Counted from the first letter of the stretch, positions 13,219-26,740 are shown. The stretch: 64,000 bases of DNA from Pontederia crassipes (GCA_030549335.1 CM060188.1:5952001-6016000); one strand, 5' to 3'. Notes: a model not told the origin generated them from the sequence alone. Program-made: numbers and translations.

Positions 13219-15939
13219 TGACTTGTTGTCACTAACAGTGATGGAGCTTGGTATGAGAACATCACATGCAAACTAGATGCACATAAAAAAGGACTAAGAC
13301 ATGATAGTGTACTGATGACCAAATTCACAAGATGTTGATTGATCAACGAGGAATCTAAGGTTGTGAGTTGGCAAGTTCTAATGGCAACAAAGGGCACAAA
13401 TGAACATCGACGAGTCACCTATATAATTTGCTCAAAGCCAATGGAACAATCATGATAGTGATAACAATCAAATTTGGACCTCTTTTTCTGAAAAATAATA
13501 AAAAATTATATAGTATATTTATTTATCCTTGGTTTGACCCAAATTTTTTAAAATATATTTTCCAAAATATTTTATATAAACATCAGATATTGTTAGTCTA
13601 TTTAAATGATATTTTTTATATTCATTTTTTAAATCTATTTCTACTGAACAGAAAAAAAAAACTTCAAAATTTTGAAGATATTTTTTAGTTAATTTTGTTT
13701 TAACTCTATACTTGAATCTTTTCAATTTGCAATTTGAAAGTCAAGTTTCAATTAATTCTATTTTAAATTGATATTAAAGTCAAATATTCAAAATTGAATA
13801 TACATTTTTGCCTCTAAAATTTTACTGTTCTTAATATGATTTTTTCTTAAACAATCATTTATTTATAAAATATTGTTAAAACTCATTGCCTCAAAACTTG
13901 TAAAACTAGAATGATTCAATGGCACAAGTGGAAATCAAAGTTGTTGGGTTCCCAAAAACAAAACTATAAGAATGGAAAAACCTCTATAACATCTAGGCGA
14001 GGTCGTCGATTCTAATGCTCCTATCTTTTTCGAGGAAATCACTAACAAAAAGAGGACGTTTGAGAAGGCTGGGGCATGATAAGAGAGTTAAGACCTTCAT
14101 ATTAATGTGCACGAAAGATTATCTTATAAGTCTTTGAAATTCATCAAGACACATATGCTCCGAAAAATGCTCTCAACAAGAAGTATGATAAAAAAAGGAC
14201 ATTAATGTACAACTTCCTCTTGCACAATTACACCATATGCAAAATGAAAGATGACGATAATATTGTAGACCACATAAACTAGATGATTGAGATGACAAAA
14301 GTTCTATCTATCATTGGGTTTGCACTAGAAAGCATTTCAAGTGACAATTGTATACAATAGGTTATGACCATCATTTCACATATTTGCCATTGTTGCTCAA
14401 ATAAATGGAAGCATAAAAAATATATTGCAAACCTTTCATCTATCTTAGGCATTTAATTATACATGGATGAAGAAAATAAAAATATGAAATAATTGAGATT
14501 GAGAAAACTTTAGAGAATTCTAGAATGCCCAAAGAAATAATTCAAAGAAAAATTTGACAGGGCACTAGTTAGAGCTTCTTACTCCTGCAAAAAAAAAATT
14601 GATTACTTTTAAAATAATTGTCCTATAAGATTGATATAGAAGGTAAATCACCAAGTTATATTTCATTGTGAATGTTGAATTCGACAATGCAAAGATTGAA
14701 ATAGAAAGCTGATAGATTGATTTTAAAGTGGTCCGTCAGACTGCACTTAGCTAAAGATGGGGGAAAAGATCTACATATGAACACAACCAAGGTGTAGAAG
14801 CTGTTAAAAAATACAAGATAAATGTGAGGACAACTTTGTGGTCCTATATAATGTTTGTATGCATCTATTCTCATTCTTCTACAAAAGTACTTTTGAAGTT
14901 TGTTTTTTATAGTGATAGTATAATCATAGGAAATTCATGAAAAAGTTTGTACTTGGATATCAATGTGGTAAAATCTAGACTAGATCAATCGATCAAATTG
15001 GTCCAATCGTGACTTAACCAATTTTTATTCTAAAAATACACGGTGGACGAGAGGTTCAAACCTACTACCTACCGCTTGACAATTATATGAAATGCAAAAT
15101 CAAATCCTATTTTATCAAATTTCTTTATCAAAATCATATTTTTTTGCTATATTTGAATGTTGAAACAAAAAAGAATCATCCTCTAATAAAAAAATGTTAA
15201 GTAATTTATTTATTTTGTTCAGATTTTAACAATTTGTCTTAAATAAATATTAACAATTAAGAACATGAACTATGAGTTTATATATTAATTTATATATTCA
15301 AGATTAGAATAAAAAACATATATTTGAACAACTACCTTGCTCCTTTATTTCTTACTAACACTATACTTTGATATGTGTTATTATATTAATTATTTATAAC
15401 TATATATTTAAAGTATTTTAGTTGAGTATATTTTTATATTATTTTATTATCATTATCGAGTTCGATCATTAGTTGGTCCGACCTCACCTGAAAGCTTTTT
15501 CGTATCGATATCCTATATGAGTTTTACAACATTATGTAGATATAATCTACTATTCCTCTTTATTTTTAAGGGCCATGAATCTATGGATTTTTTTAATACT
15601 CTAAGTGTTATTTCGATTATAATCTTTTGCATCAAATATGACATATTAAAGAAATTATTAAAATGGAACAAATAATCAAGATGAAATTAATACCTAAAAC
15701 ATTAAAGAAAAAATTATCCTATGATCGGAAAGACTAGGTAAATAAAATTATTGAGATTATTTTATTCAGACATGTGAGAACATTAAGTGTATATAGCAAC
15801 ACATAGGAGTAAAAACTATTTTATCATATTTATTGATAACTACTCAAGATTCTCTTATCATATTTATGGCTTGTATTGAATCTTACTTCCTCTCACCTTA
15901 CCTATGCATATATAGCCATCCAAGTATTGTCATCCATGC
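13219..15939. other. Spacer with a possible old Copia gag remnant
   Basis: Around 13920-14450 the plus strand carries pieces reminiscent of a Copia gag (UBN2-type) region, in several frames and much decayed. The rest is AT-rich spacer. No host gene is supported. Confidence 0.35.
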
Positions 15940-15951
15940 TCAATCAAGCAG

Positions 15952-16196
15952 ATTTTTTTCGGTTGCCACCCCATTGTATGGAAATCAACGCCGATTATCC
16001 AACTCGCGCACTGGTCACGGGTTGAAGTCTCGATCCACTATCAAACTCGACTAATTTGGTGTTGTCCCAGGCAGCATGCCTGATTATAGTAGGTGAGGCT
16101 CACAGCGAAAATTTTCTGCATTCATAAAAGTTCGAATTCGAGACCTTTGCTTAAGCAGTGAGGAGCTGCTATCTACTCTATCCAACTCCCGTTAGT
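15952..16196 (-). mobile_element. Full-length copy of a tRNA-like SINE (new family), copy 2
   Basis: A 245-bp insert flanked by a perfect 12-bp target-site duplication TCAATCAAGCAG (15940-15951 and 16197-16208). Its poly(A) end reads as T-rich at the left. On the minus strand the 5' part resembles a tRNA: GTTGGATAGAGTAGA near a box A, and CTCGAATTCGAAC near a box B. The 3' part is shared with two truncated copies, at 8452 and 16553. I do not recognise the family. Confidence 0.75.
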
Positions 16197-16552
16197 TCAA
16201 TCAAGCAGTTTTAAACAATGAAATCATATCCTTCTCTGTGAACTTTTTCTCCATCTATTATATATTGTATGTTGTTGCTATGTGCTGCTGCTGCAACTAA
16301 AAATTGCAAAACTGATGGCTAATATTTATTGTCATCTTACAAATTAGCCAATCAAAATCACAAAAATATCTTCTCCCAGCGTTAGCTAGGCAAAGGATAC
16401 AGAATGCTATTCTCATATCTATTGCTATAAATGTGGGGAGACTCCTTTTAGTTGGGAGTTCCTATTTCATTCAAATATGTGGCTAAGAGAGAACGTGTCT
16501 GCCTTCTGGACAAAATTTCATGTCATCTCTCGCGGTGGAAGGATCAAACTTT

Positions 16553-16691
16553 ATTTTTTTAGATTACCACATTAGTTTTCGGAAAGCGACGTTGATCGTT
16601 CAACTCACGCGACGCTAAGGAGCGCATTAATCACAGGTTGAAATTTCAGTTCACCATCGAATTAAACTAATCTAATGCCACCTCTCAGAAC
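16553..16691 (-). mobile_element. 5'-truncated SINE copy 3 (new family)
   Basis: A 139-bp insert with a T-rich left end and a perfect 15-bp target-site duplication GAAGGATCAAACTTT (16538-16552 and 16692-16706). It matches the 3' part of the 15952 copy. Confidence 0.75.
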
Positions 16692-16706
16692 GAAGGATCA
16701 AACTTT

Positions 16707-17615
16707 GAAATAAGATAGGGAGGTTAGTCCTCCTCAGCTCTATGTATGTTATCAACTCACTCTATGCTCGCTCCTCAGATCTCATAGATCAACTTGAGAA
16801 ATGAAAACATGGATTTTTTGTGGTCTTCCAAAAAATCCATGGAGTCGTAATGCTCTCTTTACCAACAAATTTCAACCCAAGTCTAGCTTACCCAAAATTT
16901 TGTTTATTTATTTATCTTGCTTTTTAGTTAATTTTAAGCATTTATTTGATTTATTTTTAAAAATATTAAAATAAAGATTTAATTATGAAAAAATGTGAAT
17001 ATTTTTTGAAAACTTATTTTACACTTTAAAATAAATATTAAATAATACAAAAAGTAAAAAAATAAAAAATAGAAAATTTGTAGTTGGGTCACCCAACCCA
17101 ATCTATGTTCTTAAATCTTAAAATATTATTTTAAATAATTAACTTATGTTAGTAATTATTTTTTATTAATTAACCTAATCCCTTTAATATTCTTATTTAC
17201 GTGACACAATTAAAAATAAAATTAACATAAAATATTTTAAAATAATAATTAATAAAAAATTTTAAAAAGAGGGGGAAGACGTCACCTCCCTCCGGCGACC
17301 TTGCTGGTGACAGTGGGAGAGGGGATGGGAGGCATGCCCCCGTCATCGGCAGATAGGGGGAGGGGTGGGAGTGGGGGCGCTCCTTCAAATTTTAAAATAC
17401 TTTTATTAATTTTATATTACTTATTATTTTGTATTGATTATATTTTTAACTACAAAATATAAAAAATCGACAATATTCCATCAAACACGTGGTTGTTATA
17501 ATTAATTAATTGGCGTGGCTGCTTTGTTATAAGTCAATTGCTGTAATATGATTGCTTTGTTATATAAGGCGGCTGATTGACTAGATGTTTGTTTTAAGTT
17601 TATATATATATATAT
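16707..17615. other. AT-rich spacer, nothing recognised
   Basis: No gene or element ends could be supported. A short GC-richer patch at about 17270-17390 carries a chance open frame. Confidence 0.5.
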
Positions 17616-17801
17616 GGATTAATGTACTTACAAAGCATCTTTCGCTTTGTAAGGATGTTGAGCGCATCTCAACCGTTGATTCACTCATCAATGAATCTGA
17701 TCAAAAGTGATTAAATTTTATGATTTAAAAATATTAATTAACGGTTGAGATGCGCTCAGCATCTCTACAAAACGGAAGGTGCTTTATAGGTATATTAATC
17801 C
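17616..17801. mobile_element. MITE with long terminal inverted repeats
   Basis: A 186-bp element starting GGATTAATGTACTTACAAAG and ending in its imperfect inverse TATAGGTATATTAATCC. Inner arms GAGCGCATCTCAACCGT and ACGGTTGAGATGCGCTC pair perfectly. Both flanks are (TA)n, so the target duplication cannot be read. Superfamily unassigned. Confidence 0.7.
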
Positions 17802-19834
17802 CATATATATATATATATCATTGCAATCAATTTTTATTAAAAAAAAGGGATGGACTATGAAGCATAAATTAACTATGACTGGGCAATGATTACCACAGTG
17901 ATACAGTTGAGTTGCGTGACATACATAAGTGGCCAACAGAGCTGATCATCTCTAAAAAGCCTCTTTGCATGGCAAAGCAATAAACAAACGAAGTTGCTTC
18001 GTACGTACACGAGATGCCCTTTACATATATATAATATACGATGACGTTTTTTTTAATCCTTCTTATATGATTATAGTCGCCGAATTCAGTGCTAGAAAAC
18101 TTGAGCATTTACCTACGGAGAGCTGAGAAATAAGTATTGAGTTCAAATTTATCGCATGTAAAATAGTTTTATTGACAGTAATAAATCCGGACTAGTGAAT
18201 TAATTTAAAGTGATAATCAAAGGAAAAAAAAGAGGAAAAGATGCACGTCTTGTAGTGGGAGATGTTGTCTTCCCCTCTCTAGTCTTGTTTTTTTTTTCAG
18301 GTTGGGTCCATCTCCACTCCGGATTCAATTGATATCGTTCTTGAAAGCAACCAAAAAATAATTCAAGTCACATGTCAAGTGTGACATATATATACATAGG
18401 ATAGACAGATAGTCCAACTAACCAATTAAATAACCATATCAAGTAGTAATGTTGAGTCATGCATGCATGCATCATCTCTTCCTATATATAATTATAATTC
18501 ACTGATGGTGAGACTACATGCGAAAGCCTCGCGGTCAGTTTTCTTTCAAAATTCATGATTATGACCTCCATCAGTTATAATGGAAAAAAGTAATGATCAA
18601 GTAGTATATATGGAGAAGAACCACAACATTCTAATCCCCGGGATTTGAATTGCTCTCCAAGTTATATATCCGGTTGCATGACATGGAGGAATCCTTTTTT
18701 GCTTGGATGTGCATTGGTCTTCCAAGGAAAAGATTAGAAAAATAAAGGAATATATAAGCCAAAACTAGAAAAATAAAGGAGTAATATTGGTGAGATAACG
18801 AATTCGGAGTTTTCAGGAATCGAATGTTCTTATTCTCGATCATGTAAAGAAACTATGAAATATCACCATCGTGTTGCTATTTTATTAAATTAAAATCATA
18901 TGTAATTTAAGGCTAATCACAAATCGTGATGTCACATAATTATTAGTCTTAGCTACCCTTGGTGGAGGAACATAGCAGATCTGGCTATATTTGCATCTTA
19001 AACTTCATTTACATATGCTCTCTCTCTCTCTCATACACACGCACACATGATTAGTTTGAGATCGAGGTATGGAAGAACTCGACAAACGACCGCCGGGTAC
19101 GAGATTCCTGCGTCATAGGTCAAAAATATAATCTCTAGCCTTAGATCTTCTCACATTCCATACATAAAAAGAGAATGCATAAAAGTTGTTTGAATCGATC
19201 GAATATTCCTGAATTTATTCGAATAAGAGAACATCACAAAAAATGCACGTCTCTTTAACGTCTTTTCCCAAATTATAAACTAGCCAATTGAAATTCATAA
19301 GCTCAAAAGTCTTCTTCTTTAGGCGAATGAATTTAATGCGTTATACATACAGTTAGTAACTAGGAGCGAATTATCAACAGAAATAATAGGAAGAAATTTT
19401 TGACCTAAATTGGATTATTATACAAATTATACAAGCGTCGTGTAGGGGGGAGAGAGAGAGAGTAACAGAAGTGCAAGAGGCGGTGTGGGGCAGGCGCCCC
19501 CACGAGGGTTCACGACCTTTGAAGGTGTCGGCGCGGCCCTCGGTACAATAGATGACCTGAGATCTACGTGGCACGACGGCAATGGACAAGTGCCCCCAGT
19601 ACGGACGGGGTCAAGTGGGATGGACGACGTCTCGTCACATAGCCCCCTCCCTCTGACAACGTGCTTCGTGATTGCGCGGATCAGAAAGCGATATCAGGGA
19701 CCCACATGTTGCACCACCACCCCCACCCTCCACAACCTCCTAAATTACAATATTATTACAATCGGATCGACCACCCAATCAAACGATCAACTTGATTTAG
19801 ATTTGATCGAATTCAATCAGGTTCAATCGAATTT
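17802..19834. other. Spacer, no supported gene
   Basis: AT-rich DNA with a GC-richer segment at about 19460-19740 that contains a 119-codon open frame (from 19485). Its translation shows no family I recognise and has poor complexity, so it is not called. Confidence 0.4.
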
Positions 19835-19914
19835 TATTATATAATGCTTATACTTCATAATAAAATATAATAAATATTATATAATGCTTATACTTCATAA
19901 TAAAATATAATAAA
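19835..19914. repeat. Perfect 2 x 40-bp tandem duplication
   Basis: The 40-bp unit that starts TATTATATAATGCTTATACT occurs at 19835-19874 and again, without a change, at 19875-19914. Confidence 0.9.
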
Positions 19915-20630
19915 CAAATATTTAATTAAATATTAATGTTCAAGTTTGAATTTTTATTATTAATATAGTATATTAATTCTTTTATTTTATTCTTCAATAC
20001 TATTTTAGGGTGATAATATATTAATTAATTTTGACATATATCGTTCTCATGTTTATTTTTTTTCTTTACTTTCATTTTAATATTTTTATTTCTCTATTTC
20101 CATTAATTCCTCTCTTCCCATTAATTCCCATATAAAAAGATATTAAAATTTTTAATATTCATAAAAACTATGAGTTATTATTATTGATATACCATATTAA
20201 TTATTTTATACTATTTTGTGATGATAATAGATTAAATTAATTTTCCATACATCACACTTACTTCCTTTTATTTTCTTCTTTATTTTCATTTTAATACTTT
20301 CCTTTTAATTTCCATTAATTCCTCTCCCACATTTATTTCCTTTTTTATTTTTACCTATTCTTAATTCAAATACTTTCTCATTTTTTTACCTTCCTTTCTA
20401 ACATTTTATTTCCTATTTTTACTTTTCTTTTCTAATTTTTTTCACTTTAAATGTTGAACCGGGTTTTTTCCGGTTTAGTGGTTGAACCGGTTTTTATCGG
20501 TTGAACCAATTTTTCGCTGGTTCAATTGCAATTCCATTTTTTAAATTAATTCGGACCGGACCAGCTGCCAGTTCGTGGTTGAACCGGCCGGTCCGGTCCA
20601 GTTTTAATAACCATGCTAAATTGCGATTTT
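19915..20630. other. AT-rich spacer ending in a GGTTGAACCGG-repeat patch
   Basis: At 20455-20610 there are repeated GGTTGAACCGG / GGTCCGGTCC motifs in both orientations, a pattern seen in subterminal regions of plant DNA transposons. I could not pair ends, so no family is given. Confidence 0.35.
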
Positions 20631-20639
20631 CAATGCTTC

Positions 20640-23600
20640 TGCCTTTTTTCTCGGCGACCTCATCTCCATCATCTGCCTCGCCTTCGCGGCCGGCCCTTGT
20701 CCCTCCTATCCGCCTTCTGCCTTGAATCACACTGACTTTGTTGCCTTGGCAGGTTCGTGTGTCATCTCGGTGGTTCCTACGGTCCCTGAAGTCCAACCCG
20801 ACGAGCCTTCTGATGAGGAGGCCGACAATCTTGATCTACTTCCTCCCCCGCGCTCGGAAAAGAAAAAATCTCGTGTTCTCCGACCACAGACCCCGCTTCC
20901 TTCTCTCCGTCCTCGGCGGGGACCAGTGAAATCGGCCCTCAAAGGTAAGCCATCTATTCTTGTCGCCACCCACCCCCCTCTAACTGGCCCTTCTTCATCA
21001 CTGCAGGTTACGGACACGGCGGCGCCGCTATCAAGGACTGAGGACCCACCTCCGTTTGATAAATGAGACTTCTTGCCTGGAACTGCCGGGGCGCTCTTCG
21101 TGCGAAAACCCGAAATCGACTTTGTAATCTTATTAGATCGCATAGGCCAACTTTTGTAATTTTATTAGAGACGCACACTTGTTCTGTAAATTCTAAATAG
21201 GTAATCCGATGCCTGAGACCCGACTGGGATGACATTTTCTGCGCGACCGCCGGTGCCTCTGGCGGCATCCTCCTGGCCTAGCGCAACCAGGAGGCTCAAG
21301 TGACTTCTCTCCTTATCTCTGCGCAAGTGATACATGCTGTGGTTTCTTATAATGGTTTTAATTTTTTGTTATCTGCTATTTACGCTAGTACCATTTCCTC
21401 TGTTAGGACCCGTCTTTGGCAAGATCTAGGCTTACTTAACACCTCACATCTTCCCTGGCTCCTTATTGGAGATTTCAACACCATCTCTAGCCCCTTCGAT
21501 AAATTAGGTGGATCCCCTTTCCGACATATCAGGCATGTGGGTGCTCTAAACGATCTTATTAATTCTAAATCACTTTTAAACATTCTACCTAATGGATTTC
21601 CTTACACCTGGTGTAATAACCGTGCGGGCCTGGCCCGTATTTTCTGCCGACTTGATCGTGCCTTAGTGAATTATCACTGGCTTGCTTCCTTCCCAAACCT
21701 CTCTCTGACCACCCTGCAGAGACGTGTTTCCGACCATGCCCCAATCTTTTTACAAACTGACCTCCAAACTCGGAGGCCTAAGTCATTCAAATACGAGCAT
21801 TTTTTGTTATCTTATTCTGAGCCTCGGGACATTGTCAGGAGACGCTGGTCTTCTAACTCCTCTTCTTCCACCATCTCCCAAGCCCTAAACCGAATTAAAC
21901 GTGATATCATTAAATGGAACAAAGACTCTCTTGGTCGGCTTGAATCCCTGGCTGACCTTGCTCTTCAGGAGATAAATCGCCTTGAAAATCTGGACGTTCA
22001 CCGTGGCCTGACGCCTGCTGAGCTCGGGCATCTTCGCTCGGCTTATCATCGTCACGACGCCTTCTTTAGACAGATTAGCCTCAAATGATGGAGCAAGTCC
22101 AGATTGACATGGCTCCAACATGGAGATCGAAACACCAGATTTTTTCACACTTCCATCATCGTCAGACACAAGCAAAACACCATCTCCACTATCGTAAATG
22201 ACAATCACGACTGCATCATCAACCCTACATTAATAAACTCCTTATTTGCTTATCACTATAGTCGCCTTTGGGAAAGACAACCCTCTTGTACAATACCACC
22301 TGATTGCTGGTCTTGTCTGTCGTCCCTCGATACCTCCAGTCATGATTCTTTGACTGCTCCTGTCTCTCGTGCTGAGGTCACTCGTGCCCTTTGGAGCATG
22401 CCTCCGAGCAAGGCTCTTGGGCCTGATGGCTTTACGGTAGAGTTCTATAAATCTTACTAGGATATCGTTGGTGACAGGGTCATAAATGAAATCCAAAATT
22501 TCTTCGTCTCAGGTATCTTACCTACAGAATGGTCTAAAACTTCTCTCATCTTCATCCCAAAAACTGCAAATGCCAAACGGGTCAAAGATTTCCGGCCTAT
22601 TTTACTTTGCAACGTCCTATACAGATTGCTATCCAAAATCATTGCCAATCGCCTTCGGCCTATTCTAAACTCCTTGATTGATCATAATCAATCTGCATTT
22701 ATCCCTGAGAGATCTATCCATGAAAACATTTTGGTTGCACAGGAACTGGCCCACTCTCTTGATTCTGGCCGACAAATGTTTATGCTCTTAAAAGCTGATT
22801 TGGAAAAGGCCTTCGATCGTGTTTCTTGGTCCGCACTCTATTCCATCCTCAAGCTCATGAATTTTTCGGATTTCTTCATTGATTGGATCCGTACCTGTGT
22901 TTTCTCCCCGATATTCCATTATGTTATAAATGGTGTAACCTCGCCACATTTTCACGGTTTCAGGGGTATCAGGCAGGGTGTCCCCCTCTCACCCTACCTA
23001 TTTATCATCACCTCGCAAGTTTTTTCCTATATCATGAAGCAACATGTGGCTGCAAGACTCATCGAATCTTTTCGTATCGGTTCCTTTAGCCTTATACACC
23101 TCCTTTTCGTAGACGATTTGCTTATCTGTCTCAAAGCAACCAAGCGAAACTGCTTGAACCTTAACAAAATCCTTGAGATCTTTTAGTATCTCACTGAGCA
23201 GAAAATAAATCCCTAGAAATCTGAGCTTCTACTTCCGGCTCTTAACTCTCGTCACCGCCAGCAGCTAAGCTCAATCTTAAATTTTAAAAATGACTCATTT
23301 CCCTTTCACTATCTCGACGTGCCTATCTCTCCCAAGCGCATCCCTAGTAGTGATCAAACTGCTCTCCTTGATAAGATTTTGTCTCGCCTAGCTGGTTGGA
23401 GGCGGGGGACTCTAAATCAAGATGGACGTACTATTCTCATCAAGACCACCCTAGCTTCCATCCATATACACACTTTGAGTGTTACCAATCTCTCTGGTGG
23501 CACTATTGCCTCCATCGAAAAATTGTCAAGAGCTTTTCTTTGGGACCCTGGCGAGGGTCACCGGAGATCCCACCTCATTAACTGAAACACTGTCCAATTA

Positions 23601-25132
23601 CCCCGTAACCTTGGTGGACTGGGCATAAGGAATTTTATGACTATCAGGCACTCGCTCATTGCAAAACGCATTCAGAATCTGCTCAATAAACATGATACCT
23701 TCTGGGTAAATTTAGTCCTTGCCAAGTATGACCCACTCAGGATTTGGGACGAATTGCCCTCGGCACATACTGCTGAATCTTGGAAATTAATCCTCAGCTC
23801 TATCTAGTTCCTTCGGGCTAGATTTAGAAGGAGCATTAGCTCTGGATCTTCAACCTCTATTCTCCTTGATCCTTGGATCTCTACCATCCCACTCATACGT
23901 CTTCCCACATACATCAACATGAGCTACAATCTCGATAACAAAACGATTGATCATTTTATCTCAAATGGTTCTTGGAACGATTCTATGCTTGCCGATGCTT
24001 TTGGGCCTGAATTAAGCATTCAACTTAAGCGCAATTACATTCCTACTTCTGCCAATGATGATGCGTGGGTCTGGGTTAGTGATACCTACGGATGCGCAAA
24101 TGCTAAGTCAATTTATCATCATATTAGCCGCCGTCCTACGTCGCCTTCTCCTACTGGAGGGCCGTCGTGGCACCGTGTTTGGAAGATTCTGGTTCCTCCC
24201 AAGATCCATATCTTTCTTTGGAAATTATTGCATAAAAAATTACCAACATTAGACACTATTCTTGTGTTTGAGAACACCATTGATCCAGTTTGCCCCCTCT
24301 GTGGTCTCCATCTTGAAACCAACACACATTTATTTTTTCAACGCTCATTATCGCTTAGCCTTTGGCAACTTTTTTAAAGTAAAATGCATTATGAGTTCCT
24401 GCATATTGCCTCTTGGCACCTCGGCTCTTGGATCCACGAAGGAGCCAACTTGGATCAACAGTCTCAAAAAATCTTTTTATCTCTTTTTGCTTATTGTCTC
24501 TGGGAGCTCTGAAATCTTCATAATAATGCAAACTTTCGGGCCCGACGTGCAACCGTAGAGTTGGTTTGGGAAAAGGCCTGAGGCACTCTACCCCCACGAT
24601 TCGTCTTCGCGAATCCAGTGGAAGCCCCCTCCCCAACACTGGGCTATCATGAGCTCAGACGGCTCTCTGGGGCCAGCTGGGGAAGGGAGTATTGGATATC
24701 TTACCCTGGCTCATAACAGAACTTTCCTTTTTGCAGGCACAAGCAAGGCTATGGTGGACACCGTTCTGGAAATTGAGGTGCGTGCTATGCTCTCTGGCCT
24801 TCTGAAGTGCAAGGCCCTCGGCACGACTCACATCCAGGTCTACTCTGATTCTGAGGCGCTCGTGAAGATCATAAATGGAATGTTGCGATGTCCTTGGCAA
24901 ATCCGTGGAATCATTGATGATATCCATGCCGTTCGTCATATCATCAGCCCAACCATTGTATCGCATCGTAGTAGGAATGCTAACGACGCTGCAGATTATT
25001 TAGCACATTTTGGTCGCACTCAGTTGCATAACGACAATTTTTAGCTGAACAGACCTCCTCCGGGTCTGATTCAATTTTTGTACTCTATCTCGAACCGAGC
25101 TGTTACTTAATATATAAATGAATTTCCCTTAA
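20640..25132 (+). mobile_element. L1-type LINE with RNase H domain, nearly complete
   Basis: Non-LTR retrotransposon on the plus strand. An ORF1 tail (about 20722-21066, basic and Pro-rich) ends in TGA overlapping the ORF2 start as ATGA at 21063-21066. ORF2 holds an APE-type endonuclease (MRLLAWNCRG at the start, LLIGDFNTISSPFDKLGG near 21460), then reverse transcriptase (SAFIPERSIHENI near 22700, ADLEKAFDRVSW near 22800, RQGVPLSPYLF near 22980, FVDD active site near 23108), an RT zinc finger (IHIFLWKLLHKK near 24210) and a C-terminal RNase H (YSDSEALVKII near 24850). ORF2 stays in one frame from 21063 to about 24377 with eight in-frame stops, then shifts frame before RNase H. The 5' part of ORF1 is missing. 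The A-rich tail is near 25130. Confidence 0.9.
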
Positions 25133-26083
25133 AAAATGTTTAAGTAATATGTTAATTAGTAGGGTGTAAGAAAAATTCAGTCATTTCTAAAAAAATTATG
25201 TGATCTGAAAAATTTCGAATAAAAATATTAGAGATGCGAGTATGATTTAAGATTATTTTTAATAAATTAAAATAATCCATTAAAATTAGGGCACGATCGA
25301 AAAAATTATAAAAACTTATGGAGTTTGTTTTTTTATTTATATTATTAATTCGTATGTTATTAATTTTTTATTATACCTATAATATTTTTTGTATAAAATT
25401 TTAAACTTTTTTTATCACATTATCGAACTCTAATTTATTTGAAATTTTAATAGTTTATTTTATATTTAATATAAAATTAACTATTTTATGTTAATAACTT
25501 ATTATATATTTAAAATATAATTATATAAAAGTAGAATCCGAAAAAAGTCACTAAAAAAAACGCCCTGGAAAGTAACGATTAGTTATTTTCACACATATTA
25601 ATTAGTTACAAAGTAATACAACTGATAAAGCAAAAAACTTAAAATATCATAGCAATATTATCATCGTTATCATTACGAAGTTTCACATAAAATTGGAAGA
25701 AGGCAACAAGTTGGAATATCATATAAGCGAATTGAAATTCATAAAATTTTACTTATTAATAACAAATATATATTAAAAACTAATTAATACTTTTAAATAA
25801 ATTTGTCACATATAAGTTTCATAAGTTGTTTTTTATTAATTCTTAAATAAAATTATATTAAACATAATAAAAATAATAACCTCCATTTTAATTAATTATT
25901 ATCATAAATATATTTTTATTAATATTTAAATTATCATATAAAATTGTACTATCATGTAATTAAAATTAAGATTTTACATAGGATATTATTAATATAAAAT
26001 GAAAATCGATTAAAAACAATGAAATGGTAAAATATTAAAATATTTATGTCAAGATGTTGACAATCATGATTATTATAAAAAAA
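25133..26083. other. AT-rich spacer, nothing recognised
   Basis: Extremely AT-rich, with no open frame or element ends that I can support. Confidence 0.5.
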
Positions 26084-26740
26084 TTACACCAAATGCCCTC
26101 CAACTTTGAGGTTTGCTTAGCGATACCCTCCAACTTTATTTTGTAACACAAATGTCCCTCATCTTTTAATGTGTTTCACTCGATGTCCTCTTTATCTAGG
26201 ATTGTCAATTTTCTAATTTTTCGTCGACGTGGCGTCCACGTGACAATCTCCTCTCTCCTCCATGCAAATAGTCGTCCGACGTGGCATGCTTCGACGTCGG
26301 TATAATTTTATGTGCTACGTCGGAGCATGCCACGTCGGACAACTATTTGCATGGAGGAGAGAGGAGATGGCCACGTGGACGTCACGTCGACGAAAAATCG
26401 AGAAACCGACTGTCCTAAGTAAAGAGGGCGTCGAGTGAAACGTATTAAAAGATGAAGGACATTTGTGTTACAAAGTAAAGCTGGAGGGTATCGCTGAGCA
26501 AACCTTAAAGTTGAAAGGTATTAGTGTAATTTTATGTGTCACGTCGGACGATTATTTGTGTGGAGAATAGAGGAGATGGCCACGTGGACGTCACGTCGAC
26601 GAAAAATCGAAAATTTGACTATCTCAAATAAAGAGGGCATCGAGTGAAAACGCGTTAAAAGATAAATGATATTTGTGTTACGAAGTGAAGTTCGAAAATA
26701 TTATTAAGCAAATTTCAAAATTAGAAGACATTTGATGTAA
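26084..26740. mobile_element. Foldback/MITE with three arms
   Basis: A left arm (26084 to about 26300, starting TTACACCAAATGCCCTCCAA) is followed by its long inverse (about 26305-26529, ending AGGTATTAGTGTAA). That inverse arm then occurs again in the same orientation (26530-26740, ending GACATTTGATGTAA). The arms are over 200 bp each. The pair resembles Mutator-type foldback MITEs. No clear target duplication was found. Confidence 0.7.

Noticed and set aside
24649-25044. Stand-alone RNase H host gene
   Set aside because: It directly follows LINE ORF2 and ends at the LINE tail, so it is the LINE's own C-terminal domain.
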